From Malaya genurostris (Eukaryota > Arthropoda > Insecta > Diptera > Culicidae): 64,000 nt of DNA. Below the pieces are notes generated by a model. The model worked only from the letters and a program-made list of their open reading frames with translations, did not search any database and was not told the origin of the DNA. Location of the stretch: NCBI RefSeq assembly GCF_030247185.1, contig NC_080571.1, forward strand, positions 65,200,172-65,264,171. The letters run 5' to 3'. Both the position numbers and the translations under genes were made by a program. Position 1 is the stretch's first letter; every line of letters begins with the position of its first letter. This document shows, piece after piece, positions 39,692 through 52,165 of this stretch.

Positions 39692-40680
39692 AGCAATTCC
39701 AGGAATGAGTAGACGAAAAAGTGACAAAATCAGAATCGACCTTCACCGATTTGGATGAAACTTTGCACATGGCTTCAGTATGGTAAACCATAAGTTTTGA
39801 ACCGATTGAGAGGTCAATCCGACTCACGACTGATTTTCAAAAAGAGCGTATATATTTTTGCATTTCACCAAAATTGCATTTTTCAAATCGTTGTAACTAA
39901 ACCGTAAATAGCATTCTATCGTTCCGATTTCAGAAACCACAATCGTCATAAGACTGTATTCGAATGACGATTCACGTAGTACTCATACAATTTTCAAAAA
40001 CTTGAAACCTTAAATATAATCAAGAATAATTCATGTACATGTAATAATTGTAGATATAGCAAGCAAATAAACAATTCATGGAAATATAAAAAATGGTGTT
40101 ATAATTAAATATCCAAGTATCTTAAGAACAGCTACTTTTAGAAAAAAGGATATCATGAACAAATTTATTGCCTTTAACCTGTAGAATAATATTCTACTGT
40201 TTAATGATTAGAACTTGAAAATTCGAATATATCTGTAAATTGTTTTAGTTGTAACTTCTCCATTTTTCAAAAGGCACGGATGCGATAGCCATCAATCTGT
40301 AGGTTTTAAAGACAGCTTTAATATAAAAATTATCAAAAAATATTAAAACCATGCTTTTTTTATTTAACTTTTTCGGATTATTTTGTAATTATTGAGAAAA
40401 AAAATCAATTTTTTTTCGGTGTATATTTTTTTTAGAGGCCAATCGATTCCCTACAACTTCTTCCTGGACGCCATTTTTGTACAATTAACGGTTTCCGAAT
40501 TCAACGATTTGAAAAAGGCAATATTCGTGAAATGCAAAAATACATACGCCCTTTTTAAAAATCAGTCGTGAGTCGGATTGACCTCTCCATGGTTCAAACC
40601 TTACTGAAACCATGTGCAAAGTTTCATCCAAATCGGAGAAGGTCGAGTCTGATGATCTGCTAAGCATTTCTGGAATTGCT
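39692..40680. mobile_element. Foldback element, about 0.99 kb
   Basis: The left end agcaattccagga mirrors the right end tctggaattgct. The arms, about 180 bases, share the words ccaaatcggagaaggtcgag, gtgcaaagtttcatcc and cgactcacgactgattt in opposite orientation. The centre (39880-40480) is AT-rich and non-coding. A solo arm lies at 29697-29871. It is probably a non-autonomous DNA transposon. Confidence 0.75.
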
Positions 40681-40719
40681 AAGGTGTATTTGTGCAGTTC
40701 ACACGACAAACAAGAATGT

Positions 40720-40820
40720 TGCGACATCACGATACTCCACGCATGTCCAAATGACATGATCAATATCACGAAAACCTTCGTCACAAGCACAATGATTAGA
40801 CTCAGAAAATCACTAGGGTG
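40720..40820 (-). pseudogene. Fragment of the I-type LINE ORF2 C-terminus
   Basis: On the minus strand the codons read SNHCACDEGFRDIDHVIWTC and then VEYRDV, closely matching the C-terminal Cys/His region of the full LINE at 20.5-20.6 kb. The match ends abruptly on both sides. It comes from another, older copy of the same family. Confidence 0.85.
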
Positions 40821-41900
40821 CTGTAAACTACAAAATGTTCACTTTGTTTCAAGTTTTTTTTTCGAGTTTACCACTAAGCAGTTCAATATAAACTGCTCTG
40901 CACTGATGAGTCAAAGAGGAAACGTAAAAATAATAAAAAGGTTATGTGCCCTAGCACAAAATTTGGCTAACCCCTAAATGACCAAACCTGCATCGGCCAG
41001 AAATAGTCGAAAACCCGTTTTCGTTCGGCACGTCAGAAAGGACGTTGCACTCCGTTGCAAAACAAAGAAGTGTTCTGTAAGTAGCAGAAACTTTACGTCT
41101 GCTTAGCGGTTCAAATTGAACTGCCGAGTTTAACGCTAAGCAGTTCAATTTGAACTGCTCTGCACTGATAAGTCAAAGACGAAACGTAAAAATAATACAA
41201 AATGTTTCCGAGTGATCGAACCATCAAAGTACCATTGTATCAAAACCAACCAATTCGTTCAAAAAATCAAACGACTCTAATATGATACCAGGCAAGAATT
41301 CGTGATTTTTTATCACGACAGCGCTTGGCCACATCTTACGGATTCAGCTTAAAACTATTTGGGTAATTATGGATGTGCAACTGCGACAACCACATATTCC
41401 GCTCGATGCTAATTGAAAGTGGAATTTGGAATTCACACTTCTCCACTGGTCACTACTCTTACGCTTCGTTTTCGACTCATCAGTGCATAGAAATTTATTA
41501 TGAACTGTGATGCTACCTAGTTGTTCAACATAAACCGCTAAGCAGGCGTAGACGAGTCGATGACGAAACGTGAATCTAATTAATTTGGTTATGTGCCCTA
41601 GTACCAAAATAGTTTAATCTCCAAATTCTCCATATTTGATATTATTATCTTGTACACGTGGGACGAGCACCGATTTATCGTTATAGATGAAATATATTCA
41701 CCGAACCATTTGTTTATATTTTGTTTTTACAGAGCGTGGGTCAGTAAGTGTGTTACCGAACGACAAAAGCAGATGCTAATCGGAAAGAGCCCAATCTGGT
41801 CTGTAGATCGCAAGGTGTAGAACTTCCCAGTTTATGAGTGCTTCCAATATCTCTCAAATCACTTCTGCCGTATATACGACGAATAATTGATTTAACCAAA
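40820..41900. other. Hairpin-repeat fragments, no gene
   Basis: Half copies of the hairpin repeat lie at about 40870-40930 and 41130-41195, and a decayed full hairpin at 41463-41572 (gactcatcagtgca ... cgagtcgatgacgaaacgt). The intervening DNA has no recognised coding frame. Confidence 0.6.
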
Positions 41901-41911
41901 AATGACTCTGT

Positions 41912-42210
41912 TCCGACAAAAATCGATGCAATCTTCAATTGAATCGATTCGCTCTCTGTATTAGTTAGTAAGTTAGTATATAAGTTCCTTTTCCCCATTA
42001 CACAATACAAGTAGGTTTAGAATTTTCCCTACACAAAAATCTCAGAATTGCGGAAGCAAATGATGTCTTCATGGTAATAACCAAATCATATATATATATA
42101 ACAGGGCTGAAAAGTCACCACTTGTGGCTGAACACCCAATTTAAATCTTAATAATTTAATTTTAACTCATATTCCAATAAATTGTTATTAAAAAAAAAAA
42201 AAAAAAAAAA
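41912..42210 (+). mobile_element. 5'-truncated Juan-like LINE with poly(A)
   Basis: The words aatgactctgt at 41901-41911 and 42211-42221 form a direct duplication. The insert begins within the ORF2 C-terminus (FRQKSMQSSIESI, also present in the LINE at 8.8-9.0 kb), runs through a 3' UTR and ends in about 21 A. At 299 bases it is a typical dead-on-arrival insertion. Confidence 0.9.
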
Positions 42211-42755
42211 AATGACTCTGTCTTGCCTTATTCTGTTTAGTCTTATCATTTTCCAAATAGCGGATGCCTTTTGAAAGTGTACCGTATTATGTGTTTTTGA
42301 AGCTTCGTCTCGACACTTAAGTCGTATTTTGCAATGATGCATGTTCACCAAAGATTTTCGAAATATTTCGCATAATTCAGCAGTAATTTTTTTAATGAGA
42401 ACATCTCTAATTTTGTTAGGCGATAATGCTCAAAAGCTTATTAAGCACATCAAAAACTGTTTGGAAATTTTCGATTTTGAAAAATTTCCGAAGGAGGAAG
42501 TACATTGCATGAAACGTCTAGATTTAATGTCATCTAGGGATTTTTTTTAAATCGGCTTTCTGGGAATTTCTTTTGATTCCGAATGTCTAAAACGTCGAGA
42601 TCCAGTGTCATCTTGAAATTTTTTTTTGAAAAAGATTGACTGTGGGATTTCGAAAATTTTTGAAATTTCTGAAATCGATTTTTTTTTTCAATCTTGACTC
42701 TGGGACATAGAATATAGATTAAAAAAACGCAAAATTTTTAGACAATTAAGACAAG

Positions 42756-43590
42756 CACTATGGTTTTAAACGGGAAATTAGCGTGACAAAAATATTTTCA
42801 CTATTAAATATTAGTTTTTTGTAGTTGGTGTCTTCACAAAAGTTGTTTGTTATCAAATGGCGCTCCTTTTGATATAAAATATTACTAGGGTGGTCCTTAT
42901 TTAGATTTAAATGTGTAATCTAACATTCTTAATTGAACTCAAAAACGATTTTATTGTACAATAAAGTTGTAGGAAATTTTATTTTGAGCAACTTTTCTGA
43001 AAAAAGCACCTCTCTAGCATTTCATTTGACCGAGTTACATCAATTGTCCCGGGTAAGAGTAGGGTGGCTTCCGAAAAATCGATTTTTTTGTTCTAACGTT
43101 TTTGTGAAACGTTCTATGGAAAAGTTGTCTTCAGAAGAGTTGTCGAAATAAATATTGCGCATAATTTTGCTGAGTAAAGCTTTTTCATATGAGCTACCAG
43201 TAAAAAGTTATGATTGTTTTTTCATCAAAAACTAGTCAATCTTCGAATATCAAAATTCATTAGATGCCAGATCGATAAAAATATATCCTATGCGGCTACT
43301 GAAAGTTCATAATATAAGTAAACATTTATAAGAAAATTGGGAGGGTGTTTTTCTTTTAACTCATTTAAATTAGTCTCAAAAATACCTTGAAAAAACTCAA
43401 AAACATTGCATAACTCTTAAACGCCTTAACGTATCAACATACTTCTTTCAGCAAAATTATAGTATCAAGTTAGCCCTACAAGTGTTCCATACATTGTCCA
43501 TTCGAGAAATGAGACACACAAAAACTACAGCCGAAAATAGATTTTTTGCTGAACAATTTCAATTAATTTATTACCAAAATAACTGATTTA
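42756..43590 (+). repeat. Left long inverted arm of the Transib element
   Basis: It pairs with 45628-46458 with scattered mismatches. Marker words include tagggtggtcc near 42890, gttgtaggaaattttatttt near 42967 and gagctaccagtaaaaagtta near 43191. The 72-codon open frame at 42933-43151 recurs in the right arm and in the second copy only because the DNA is repeated; it shows no domain. Confidence 0.9.
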
Positions 43591-43704
43591 ATTGATTTTG
43601 ATTTCGTTAAGGTAATGATCGTATCGTTAACATTCAAAACAAAACATAAGACAACAGTTGATTACGGTTTGGTATGTATTGAATAAATTAAGCAATGAAT
43701 CATT

Positions 43705-44456
43705 CTAATTATTATCTAAAACTAAACATTTTGCTTGTTCGGATAAGTCTTCTGAACTTCTCCTATTTTGTTTATTCGACAATGCCAAGATAGGGTCTGA
43801 ATATAACAGCAGCCTTTTAAAAACATCTTCAATGTTCGCGATTCTGCTGAATTTTTCGGCATGGTGCTCTCTGAAGTTCCGGATACTTTTATTTCGAGTC
43901 TCCTGAGCTTCTTCACTAAGCATACCAATAGGTAAAATTGCGTGTCTAATTATCGTGGCTCCATGTATCAACAATTTATGAGCAGTTGGTGATAGTGGAT
44001 ACCAGCCATACAACGATACATACAACGCTCGTATTTTCTCAGTGTAACTTTGGAATTCGTCGACGTTTATCTTATCGACTATTGATTACACTGAGAATAA
44101 CGTGAAATCCTTCCAACAGTGTTTCATCACTGCGTTGCCTGTTATATCTGCTGTTTCTTTCCACTTCTTGAAAAATTTCCGGGCCGTGTTTCCGTCGTTG
44201 GAATTACCTCCTGATAGCAATGGCTCGCCGATACCCAAATGTTCTCTAAACGCAGTTTTTATATTTGTATCCCTTCACGGTCTTGTTCAGTTTGCTAACA
44301 CGCCAGGTGGGGGTTTTCATACGCAATTCTTAAATGATATACTGTAAAATGTCCTTATTACTTCTACCAGCAATCATTAAATCCGTTAGCTTTTTGTAAG
44401 ACAAAGCACTTCCTGAAACCCAAGTAAATCATTAGTTTGTTAAAATTAGTAGATTG
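43705..44456 (-). pseudogene. Transib/RAG1-like transposase remnant
   Basis: Read on the minus strand with several frame changes: SYKKLTDLMIAGRSNKDI near 44400; FREHLGIGEPLL, then NDGNTARKFFKKW near 44250-44170; then a clean frame (44025-43705) with HKLLIHGATIIRHAILPIG, MLSEEAQETRNKSIRNFREH, and FKRLLLYSDPIL. The S-E-E-x-x-E-x-x-NK-x-x-R-x-(F/Y)-R pattern resembles the segment carrying the third catalytic Glu in Transib transposase and RAG1. The N-terminal half with the two Asp is not recognisable. The gene is dead. The family call rests on this motif and the RSS-like ends; a database search would settle it. Confidence 0.65.
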
Positions 44457-44458
44457 TA

Positions 44459-45383
44459 CAGGGTGATTTTTTAAGAGCTTGAGAACTTTTTTAAACAATA
44501 AAACGCATAAAATTTGCAAAATCTCATCGGTTCTTTATTTTAAACGTTAGATTGGTACATGACATTTACTTTTTGAAGATAATTTCATTTAAATGTTGAC
44601 CGCGGCTGCGTCTTAGGTGGTCCATTCGGAAAGTCCAATTTTGGGCAACTTTTTCGAGCATTTCGGCCGGAATAGCCCGAATTTCTTCGGAAATGTTGTC
44701 TTCCAAAGCTGGAATAGTTACTGGCTTATTTCTGTAGACTTTAGACTTGACGTAGTCCCACAAAAAATAGTCTAAAGGCGTCAAATCGCATGATCTTGGT
44801 GGCCAACTTACCGGTCCATTTCTTGAGATGAATTGTTCTCCGAAGTTTTCCCTCAAAATGGCCATAGAATCGCGAGCTGTGTGGCATGTAGCGCCATCTT
44901 GTTGAAACCACATGTCAACCAAGTTCAGTTCTTCCATTTTTGGCAACAAAAAGTTTGTTAGCATCGAACGATAGCGATCGCCATTCACTGTAACGTTGCG
45001 TCCAACAGCATCTTTGAAAAAATACGGTCCAATGATTCCACCAGCGTACAAACCACACCAAACAGTGCATTTTTCGGGATGCATGGGCAGTTCTTGAACG
45101 GCTTCTGGTTGCTCTTCACTCCAAATGCGGCAATTTTGCTTATTTACGTAGCCATTCAACCAGAAATGAGCCTCATCGCTGAACAAAATTTGTCGATAAA
45201 AAAGCGGACTTTCCGAATGGACCACCTAAGACGCAGCCGCGGTCAACATTTAAATGAAATTATCTTCAAAAAGTAAATGTCATGTACCAATCTAACGTTT
45301 AAAATAAAGAACCGATGAGATTTTGCAAATTTTATGCGTTTTATTGTTTAAAAAAGTTCTCAAGCTCTTAAAAAATCACCCTG
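44459..45383 (-). mobile_element. DD41D (rosa-like) Tc1/mariner element, foldback form
   Basis: The ends cagggtgattttttaagag and its reverse complement are flanked by TA (44457-44458 and 45384-45385). The inverted repeats are unusually long, 179 bases each (44459-44637 and 45205-45383), because the right one is a copy of the left end including the last codons of the transposase. The 5' half of the gene is missing. The element interrupts the Transib element. Confidence 0.9.
44566..45225 (-). pseudogene. DD41D transposase, C-terminal two thirds
   Basis: A 219-codon open frame. It shows ILFSDEAHFWLNGYVNKQN (first catalytic Asp), MWFQQDGATCHTARD (second) and SCDLTPLDYFLWDYVKSKVY. Forty-one residues separate the second Asp from the Asp of PLDYF, which defines the DD41D group of the IS630-Tc1-mariner superfamily. 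The DNA-binding N-terminus is absent. The first residues (MVHSES) are read from the inverted copy of the 3' end, not from the original gene. All three catalytic Asp are present, but without DNA binding the product should be inactive. Confidence 0.9.
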
Positions 45384-45627
45384 TATTTATTCTAACCAAA
45401 ACTCATTGTGCGTCGTTTTCCGGTTGTCACAGGCTATTCGGTACACAAGTGGGTGAGAAAAAAGGCGTCTCGGTACGATTTGGATAAAAATATTTGCGTT
45501 TCACTAACTTGCACCAGCTTGTTTGAGCTTTGGTTGTCAAGCTAATGAAAATTTCTGTTGATATATTTATCATGGCCTCTACTTCGGAATAACCATATTA
45601 CACAGTGTCTCTGTTGCTTAAGCTCAA

Positions 45628-46458
45628 CTGAATCAGTTATTTTGGCAATAAATTAATTAAAATTGTTCAGCAAAAAAATTTATTTTCGGCTGTAGTTTTT
45701 GTGTGTCTCATTTCTCGAATGGACAATGTATGGAACACTTGTAGGGCTAACTTGATACTATAATTTTGCTGAAAGAAGTATGTTGATACGTTAAGGCGAT
45801 TAAGAGTTATGCAATGTTTTTGAATTTTTTCAAGGTTTTTTTAAGACTAATTTAAATGAGTTAAAAGAAAAACACCCTCCCAATTTTCTCTTAAATGTTT
45901 ACTTATATTATGAACTTTCAGTAGCCGCATAGGATATATTTTTATCGATCTGGCATCTAATGAATTTTGATAATCGAAGGTTGACTAGTTTTTGATGAAA
46001 AAACAATCATAACTTTTTACTGGTAGCTCATATGAAAAAGCTTTACTCAGCAAAATTATGCGCAATATTTATTTCAACAACTCTTCTGAAGACAACTTTT
46101 CCATAGAACGTTTTACAAAAACGTGAGAACAAAAAAATCGATTTTTCGGGAGCCACCCTACTCTCACCCGGGACAATTGATGTAACTCGGTCAAATGAAA
46201 AGCTAGAGAGGTGCTTTTTTCAGAAAAATTGCTCAAAATAAAATTTCCTACAACTTTATTGTACAATAAAATCGTTTTTGAGTTCAATTAAGAAAGTTAG
46301 ATTACAGATTTCAATCTAAATAAGGACCACCCTAGTTTATATCAAAAAGAGCGCCGTTTGATAACAAACAACTTTTGTGAAGACACCAACTACAAAAAAC
46401 TAATATTTAATAGTGAAAATATTTTTGTCACGCTAATTTCCCGTTTCAAACCATAGTG
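45628..46458 (-). repeat. Right long inverted arm of the Transib element
   Basis: The reverse complement of 42756-43590, ending in the 7-23-9 signal at the right tip. In the second copy (62501-63601) the sequence from about 62823 onward corresponds to this arm. Confidence 0.9.
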
Positions 46459-49400
46459 AGTTGGCATCAAATTTTTTTTTCGATTTGGGAACTTTTTTTA
46501 CGACCCAGAAAGTTGATTTAAAAACAAACAAATTTGTTTCGACGTTTCACGCAAATCTAAGACTTTTGACAGAGAAAAATTTTGATTTCGGAAAATTTCA
46601 TGTACCCCCTTCGTAGTGCTGTAAAACTTCATTCAATTCAATTGAAATCGAATATGTGCACACACTGACGACCACTCTACTGCAGTAAACTTCACATTCC
46701 AACACACAACCTGCGCTGTCGCACCGAATGGGCATCATCCTGTCAATCATTCGTTTCTGTTTCTACCGAAGCTTAGTTCAACCACCGTCAAAATATCTCT
46801 TACAATTGAATGAAAGAGCGAGCTTCAAGTGAGGTTCATGTAACCATTCGAATTGCTTCAAGATAATGAATGAAATGTAAACAAGTCATGATAACTGAAG
46901 TATCAGCTATAGAATAAACATAAATTTAATGTTCCCTCTTTCAGTTTTCATTTTTAATACTTCGAAACACATCTCAATACATTTCAAGCAATTTAAAATT
47001 ATCGATTTTGACTTGCTTATGATAATTGAGAACTCACACTCTATTTATAATTATGGTTGGAGAGAGTTTCGGTTATCGAGTTGCTATGTTTATGCATACT
47101 AATTCTCATTTGCTCACTACCGACCGTGAAGACAATGAAACAGGTAGACTATTTAGCACTACAAACTAAGCAAGTAAAACTTCAAGTGACTAGGTACGGG
47201 TTTTCAATTGACGATGAATTCTGGGAGCTTCGACAACAAAAGTAAAATGAATGAGAATAGATATGCTGACAGTCAACGGTTATAAATTTCATATTCATCT
47301 AATAAGTTTTTTATAGAAATGTAAACAAATCGCTTTTTAAGATTCTCGATTCCCAACACTAGAGGCGTACCAATTTACTTTTAGTCAGCCTTTCCACTAG
47401 CTGAAGTGTCGAAAATCTTAAAATATCGGAATTTTTTCAGCTTCATTTAATCCATCAAGTTATTATATATTACAGTTCCCAACCCAAACCGAAAATAAAA
47501 TCAAATGATGCAATGAGATGTAACAAAACAAATTTAAAAGGCTATTATTTCCAGGAAATTTGAAATGTAAATGAAGAAAACAGCCCGAATTTTATGGTGC
47601 TTTGTTTCTGCCGCACAATACTTTCCGTGGTATACAAAACACTATTTCAGTTTTAAGTACATCGAAAATTTATGGCAAATAGCATCCTCGCCACAACTAA
47701 TTACTTCTTAGCACCCGGAATGATCGAAATGACAACATGCTTCCAGCGAAAGTAAGTGCTAGGAAAACGCAGCGGAACTTTTGCACCAAATCCTTCCTCT
47801 GCTATGCAGGAGTGGGCAGGGCATTAAAATCTTTAACTGTACCAATTAATATTCATTCGTTCGGACCAAAGTTTTGCGTTTTACTATTCGGTTTGTCTTC
47901 AGCCAGGCGTCGTCATTCGCAAACGCTGGGCAAAAAAGCTGCCTGTTTCATCCGGAGAAGCAACGCGGCGAAACGCGAAGAATATAATTACAGAAGGAAA
48001 AATCTGAGATCAGTACGGAAAACCGTGGAGCAACTTGCAGCCGGGAATCGAGTGCTGTCAGTGACAGCCTGAGTCGCGCCACAAGGATGAACCGGGGGGT
48101 GATTATGATTATGGCTGATGAAGCATGAATTCGAATAACGAGACGTTCGGAACGAAGGAAGGGAAGCTGTTCCTTATGTTTATGCAATTTACAAATTAAC
48201 AGGATTATTATTACTGCCACTCCTGCTACTGCTGCTACTGATGATGATACTTTTGGGCTACAGGAATGGCAAACAGAACATTCTTCCAAGATGTTGCTAT
48301 CTTTTGCGTTGGGTAAATTGTATATCGCCGCTACTCATGACCGTTAACTGACGATGTAATGGGGTTCAAATTGGTATGACAATCCAGATTTACTACGGGG
48401 GGGTACTACGGTATTGCGCAGAGCATTGAGACCGAAACCGGCGCTAGGGAAGACAACTACAACCACCGGGCACCGGCTTATAACTCACAGTCTTATTAGA
48501 TTGCTCCGCCGACAAAGAACAGAGAAAAGGGTGAACGAATCTGCTGGTTCCCTTACAATATCTAGTCGAACATCAAAGAAACTGTAGTCTTATCCAAAAC
48601 ACCTTTGCGGGAAACTTGTTCTGGTGCACCTTCAAGGTTAATTAAATTCCCTTCATTTCATGCACCCCAAGCAGAAAAGCAAATATCCTTTATTGCTTTA
48701 CCCTTACCTGTTCGGAACATGCCACCGAGAGAGAACGGAAGAATGGAAGACGGAGAGGCTGGACGGATTTAAGAAACCTACACGCTAGCCGAAGATCCCC
48801 TCAGCCTCCCGATCACTTATCCAAGACAACTAGCTGACATACCGCATACCTAGCTTTGTTGGAGCACGGCAACAAGGGGATTCGAATTGATCCATTTATC
48901 ATAATCGTGCACGACCAAGCGGAAGCGAAAGCCCTCGTTCCATAGTCGGAACATTTCAACCCTTTCCCTTAAGAAGCACATCCACTTCGATTCGTTCATT
49001 CTTCCTCGACTCGATCGCTTGAGCTGCAATATTTATATTATTTGATTCCGTACCAAATCCTTTAGCCTACTCCTTCGGAATTCCAATTCCAGCACGAATC
49101 CATTTCCCATCACAACCGTGAGCCCCCCCATTCTGCGCCTCTTGAGTAATCCTTTCATAGCAAGTTGCTCACCGATTTATATCCTCTGGAGGGTACTTCT
49201 GCCGGATTCCGGATTTTATGCTGAACCCGAACCGAACCGAGAAGACGCGTGTCTTCGGCTGCCATGGTTGCCGTACCAAACCACTTATGTTTAGTTCTGC
49301 CGGCACCTTCATTTCCGCCACCGTCGCGCGTTTGTCCACGCCGTCGGTTGGCATGAGAATCGCGTTGCCTCCATGGGACACAGGATGATGTGGAAAAAGA

Positions 49401-52165
49401 ACAATCAAATTTTATTGCCCAAAACACAATTTATCAATTAGAAAGAGTCAGCTTTGCAGTGTCAGAGACGGAGTAATTTTCGGTTCCGGGACGATAGGTT
49501 CATTCAGATGCGACCACGTGGTTCGGAATGTATGACTTCTGTCAACTCCTGGGAACGAGCATGGGAAATTGGATTGTGTCGGGTGGGTTTCCGATGTGAT
49601 AATCCGATCGCTAAAATACTTCCGAAAAACGAAAACAACAGTCGTTCCATTCGGTGGAGGCGATGCCGCGTGTCGTTTTTGTAAATTTTACAAGGTTCAG
49701 TAAACTTGAACCATGAAGTGGAAAGTTTCAAGAATAATACGGGATAGAAATATAATCCCAAACAATTTCGACTTGAGCAGCAAACTTCCAAATTTTCGTT
49801 ATGGTTTGTTAATCATTTATGCAACAGTTTTACAAAATGAAAAATATTGAAACTGCTTTACACAGATGAGTCGAAGACGAATTCAAAATTAGAAGAAATA
49901 ATATTGCCATGTACAATTAGCAGATATTCAATTACTTTTAAACACATACTACATGGAATGAGAAGTTCCGGTCCTAACGAAGAAAAAGACGGAGCAAGCG
50001 AAATTTCTCCCCTCGCACTGACAACTTCAACGAGAGCTCTTCTCTTTTACATATATACACCACTGTTGTATAAAGTGTGCATGTATCATGAGTGCGCGTG
50101 TTTATTTTCTTATACCTCTAGCACTGAATAGCACCAAAGTGCTAGAGCAGAGTTCTAAAATTCTCTGAGGTGGACGCAGATATTTTCTCAGAGGTGTACA
50201 CACCGGTGAGCACTCTGGTGTATGGTTTGCGTAAAAGAAAAGTGGAGCAGACAAAATCAGCAAAAAAAATTCATCGTTGAATTTTCGTTTTTCGATTCGA
50301 TTTGCATAACGAGGCCAGATCTACTCTCTATTAATTGAAGTTCACAGAAGTGTTCGCTCACCATCACGCGTCAGTGATCACTTGGGTGTATTTAGGCGAG
50401 AGCACGTGAGAACGATTCATGCGAAGAGAATGTAATTCCCAAGTAGCAAATGTAACTTATTGAAATTTCAAGAGGTTCTACAATTGTTTTAGAATTGTGT
50501 TTTATGTTAGATATGTTCAAAACGATTTTTAAATATATTAAAATCGTTTGTGCAACTTATACTTGTTAAGTTTTACGATAATACCGAAAAAAAATCACTA
50601 CAGAACAATTTTAAGTATATCTAAAACAATTGTGCAACAAATCACCAACTTGCCCACGTTGCACTAGTAGTTATAGAAGCTCTGCCAAAATTTTCACATC
50701 GTCATTTAAAAACGAAGTAACTAAAACAATTGTTCAACTTATCAGAAATTTTCCAAATGGCTGTCATAATTGTATCGGACTCAATATATGTCGAAATGGT
50801 TGTATATCTCTTGTGAAGAAAAAAATAGTGATATTATGCTCTCCGCAAGGCTAAAACTGAGAAGCCGAATTGAAAACCTCGCAGTAAAAACTTTTTTGCT
50901 GCCGGGTCCGCATTGTCTTGACTGCCTCATGAAATTTTAGGTCAGTGTGTGAAGTTTTCTTCATTTTTAGAAAAACAATTCGAAACTTGCAAATAAGTTG
51001 TACCAGATTTATCAGCTTGGAATAAAAGTTTCAGTAATACAGCATTACATACGCATTGAAAACTAAAATCAAATCGGATAAGTTGTATTCGGTTTTCATC
51101 TCGCGAAAAAATGAACAGACTTGACATCACTTTTCAAAGATATTGAACGAAAAGTTAAGTTCATCATAGTTACTCTCATAGTTATATATTACCGCTTGAG
51201 CAAGTTGTTCTTGCGACTAAAGCACATGGGCTCACCAAAATAATACCTACAGTGCGTATCACAAATGTCGTGTTCACTAAGATGAATGACTAAACTGTAT
51301 TGTTCTTTAAGTCAACTAATTTGATAAAAACAAAAACAACTATTTTGATAAAAATAACAACAAAAATTTCTCTTTACAATATTTACATCTTTATATTTCC
51401 ATTTATTTAGGTAAAATAAATCATTACGTCGGGTGAATCATTTTCTTTTCAACACACTGATATTGAAGAACAATTCATTACAAGATTTTACAGATTAATT
51501 GAAACGTCAATATGATTAAAATCGTCTAAAAAGGTGTATGAATGTTTGATAGCTTTCTTATGCATATTTTGAACACAATTCCGACCATATTCATTGAAAA
51601 GAATAGATTGTTATTTTCATAGAAATTCATGTTCAGTCATCAAAACACGTACATTCAAAGGCGCTTGAAAATATAAGGCGTACGAAGACATGTTTCACCA
51701 TAAAAATGCTGTTCGTTGTCGATTTTCTATTTACTAAAACATAAAAGATCAATTCTACAATATGTAGTATTACTATTTATTTATGTGCAGAATATTTTAA
51801 AGTTCCATGTTTTTTATTACGGGCAGTCGTATTGAAAATCAAATGTGAAACATATTCATTAGAAATTATGTTTGCTATGTTTTTGTAAACATCAATTCAA
51901 TTCTTGTTTACATTACGTAGTAGTTTCACAATTGTTTTTTCGCTGATTTGATTGCTGCATTTGCAATGGGGTCGATGCATGAGTTTTTGTGTTAGTTGCA
52001 CAATTATTGTGAATAAATGTTCGTGACAACGGAAGAACTTGAAGATATGTTGCACAACACAGAAAAATTGCGCCTTTTCCATAACACAACAGTTACTACA
52101 ATAGTAATATGAACTAATTTGATAAATTGCACAATCTGTAGAAAAATATAGGACAGCAACATAAC
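46459..52165. other. No supported gene; partly unique-looking DNA
   Basis: 47.6-49.8 kb is GC-richer and lacks obvious transposon marks. The open frames there (for example 47737-48072 on the plus strand and 49155-49427 on the minus strand) carry no recognisable domain. Around 49860 is a half copy of the hairpin repeat. The stretch 50450-50780 repeats aaaacaattgtgcaac-like phrases and may be a small decayed MITE. Confidence 0.4.

Larger units (their letters stand above)
42756..46458. mobile_element. Transib-type transposon with RSS-like ends and 0.83-kb inverted arms
   Basis: Both ends read, from the tip inward, heptamer CACTATG, 23 bases, nonamer ACAAAAATA (42756-42794 and, reversed, 46420-46458). 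V(D)J recombination signals have the form CACAGTG-23-ACAAAAACC, and Transib ends are known to resemble them. The complementary arms reach about 43590 and 45628, much longer than the short repeats usual for Transib. The inner 2 kb contains a decayed minus-strand transposase and a nested DD41D element (44459-45383). No 5-bp target duplication is visible (acaag on the left, agttg on the right). Confidence 0.78.

Noticed and set aside
42933..43151. 72-codon frame conserved at three places (also 46069-46287 and 63207-63425)
   Set aside because: Its apparent conservation is explained by the repeated Transib arms; no domain, and the frame is carried in opposite orientations within one element.
47737..48072. 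111-codon plus-strand frame rich in Arg and Lys
   Set aside because: No family resemblance; a 113-codon frame overlaps on the opposite strand.
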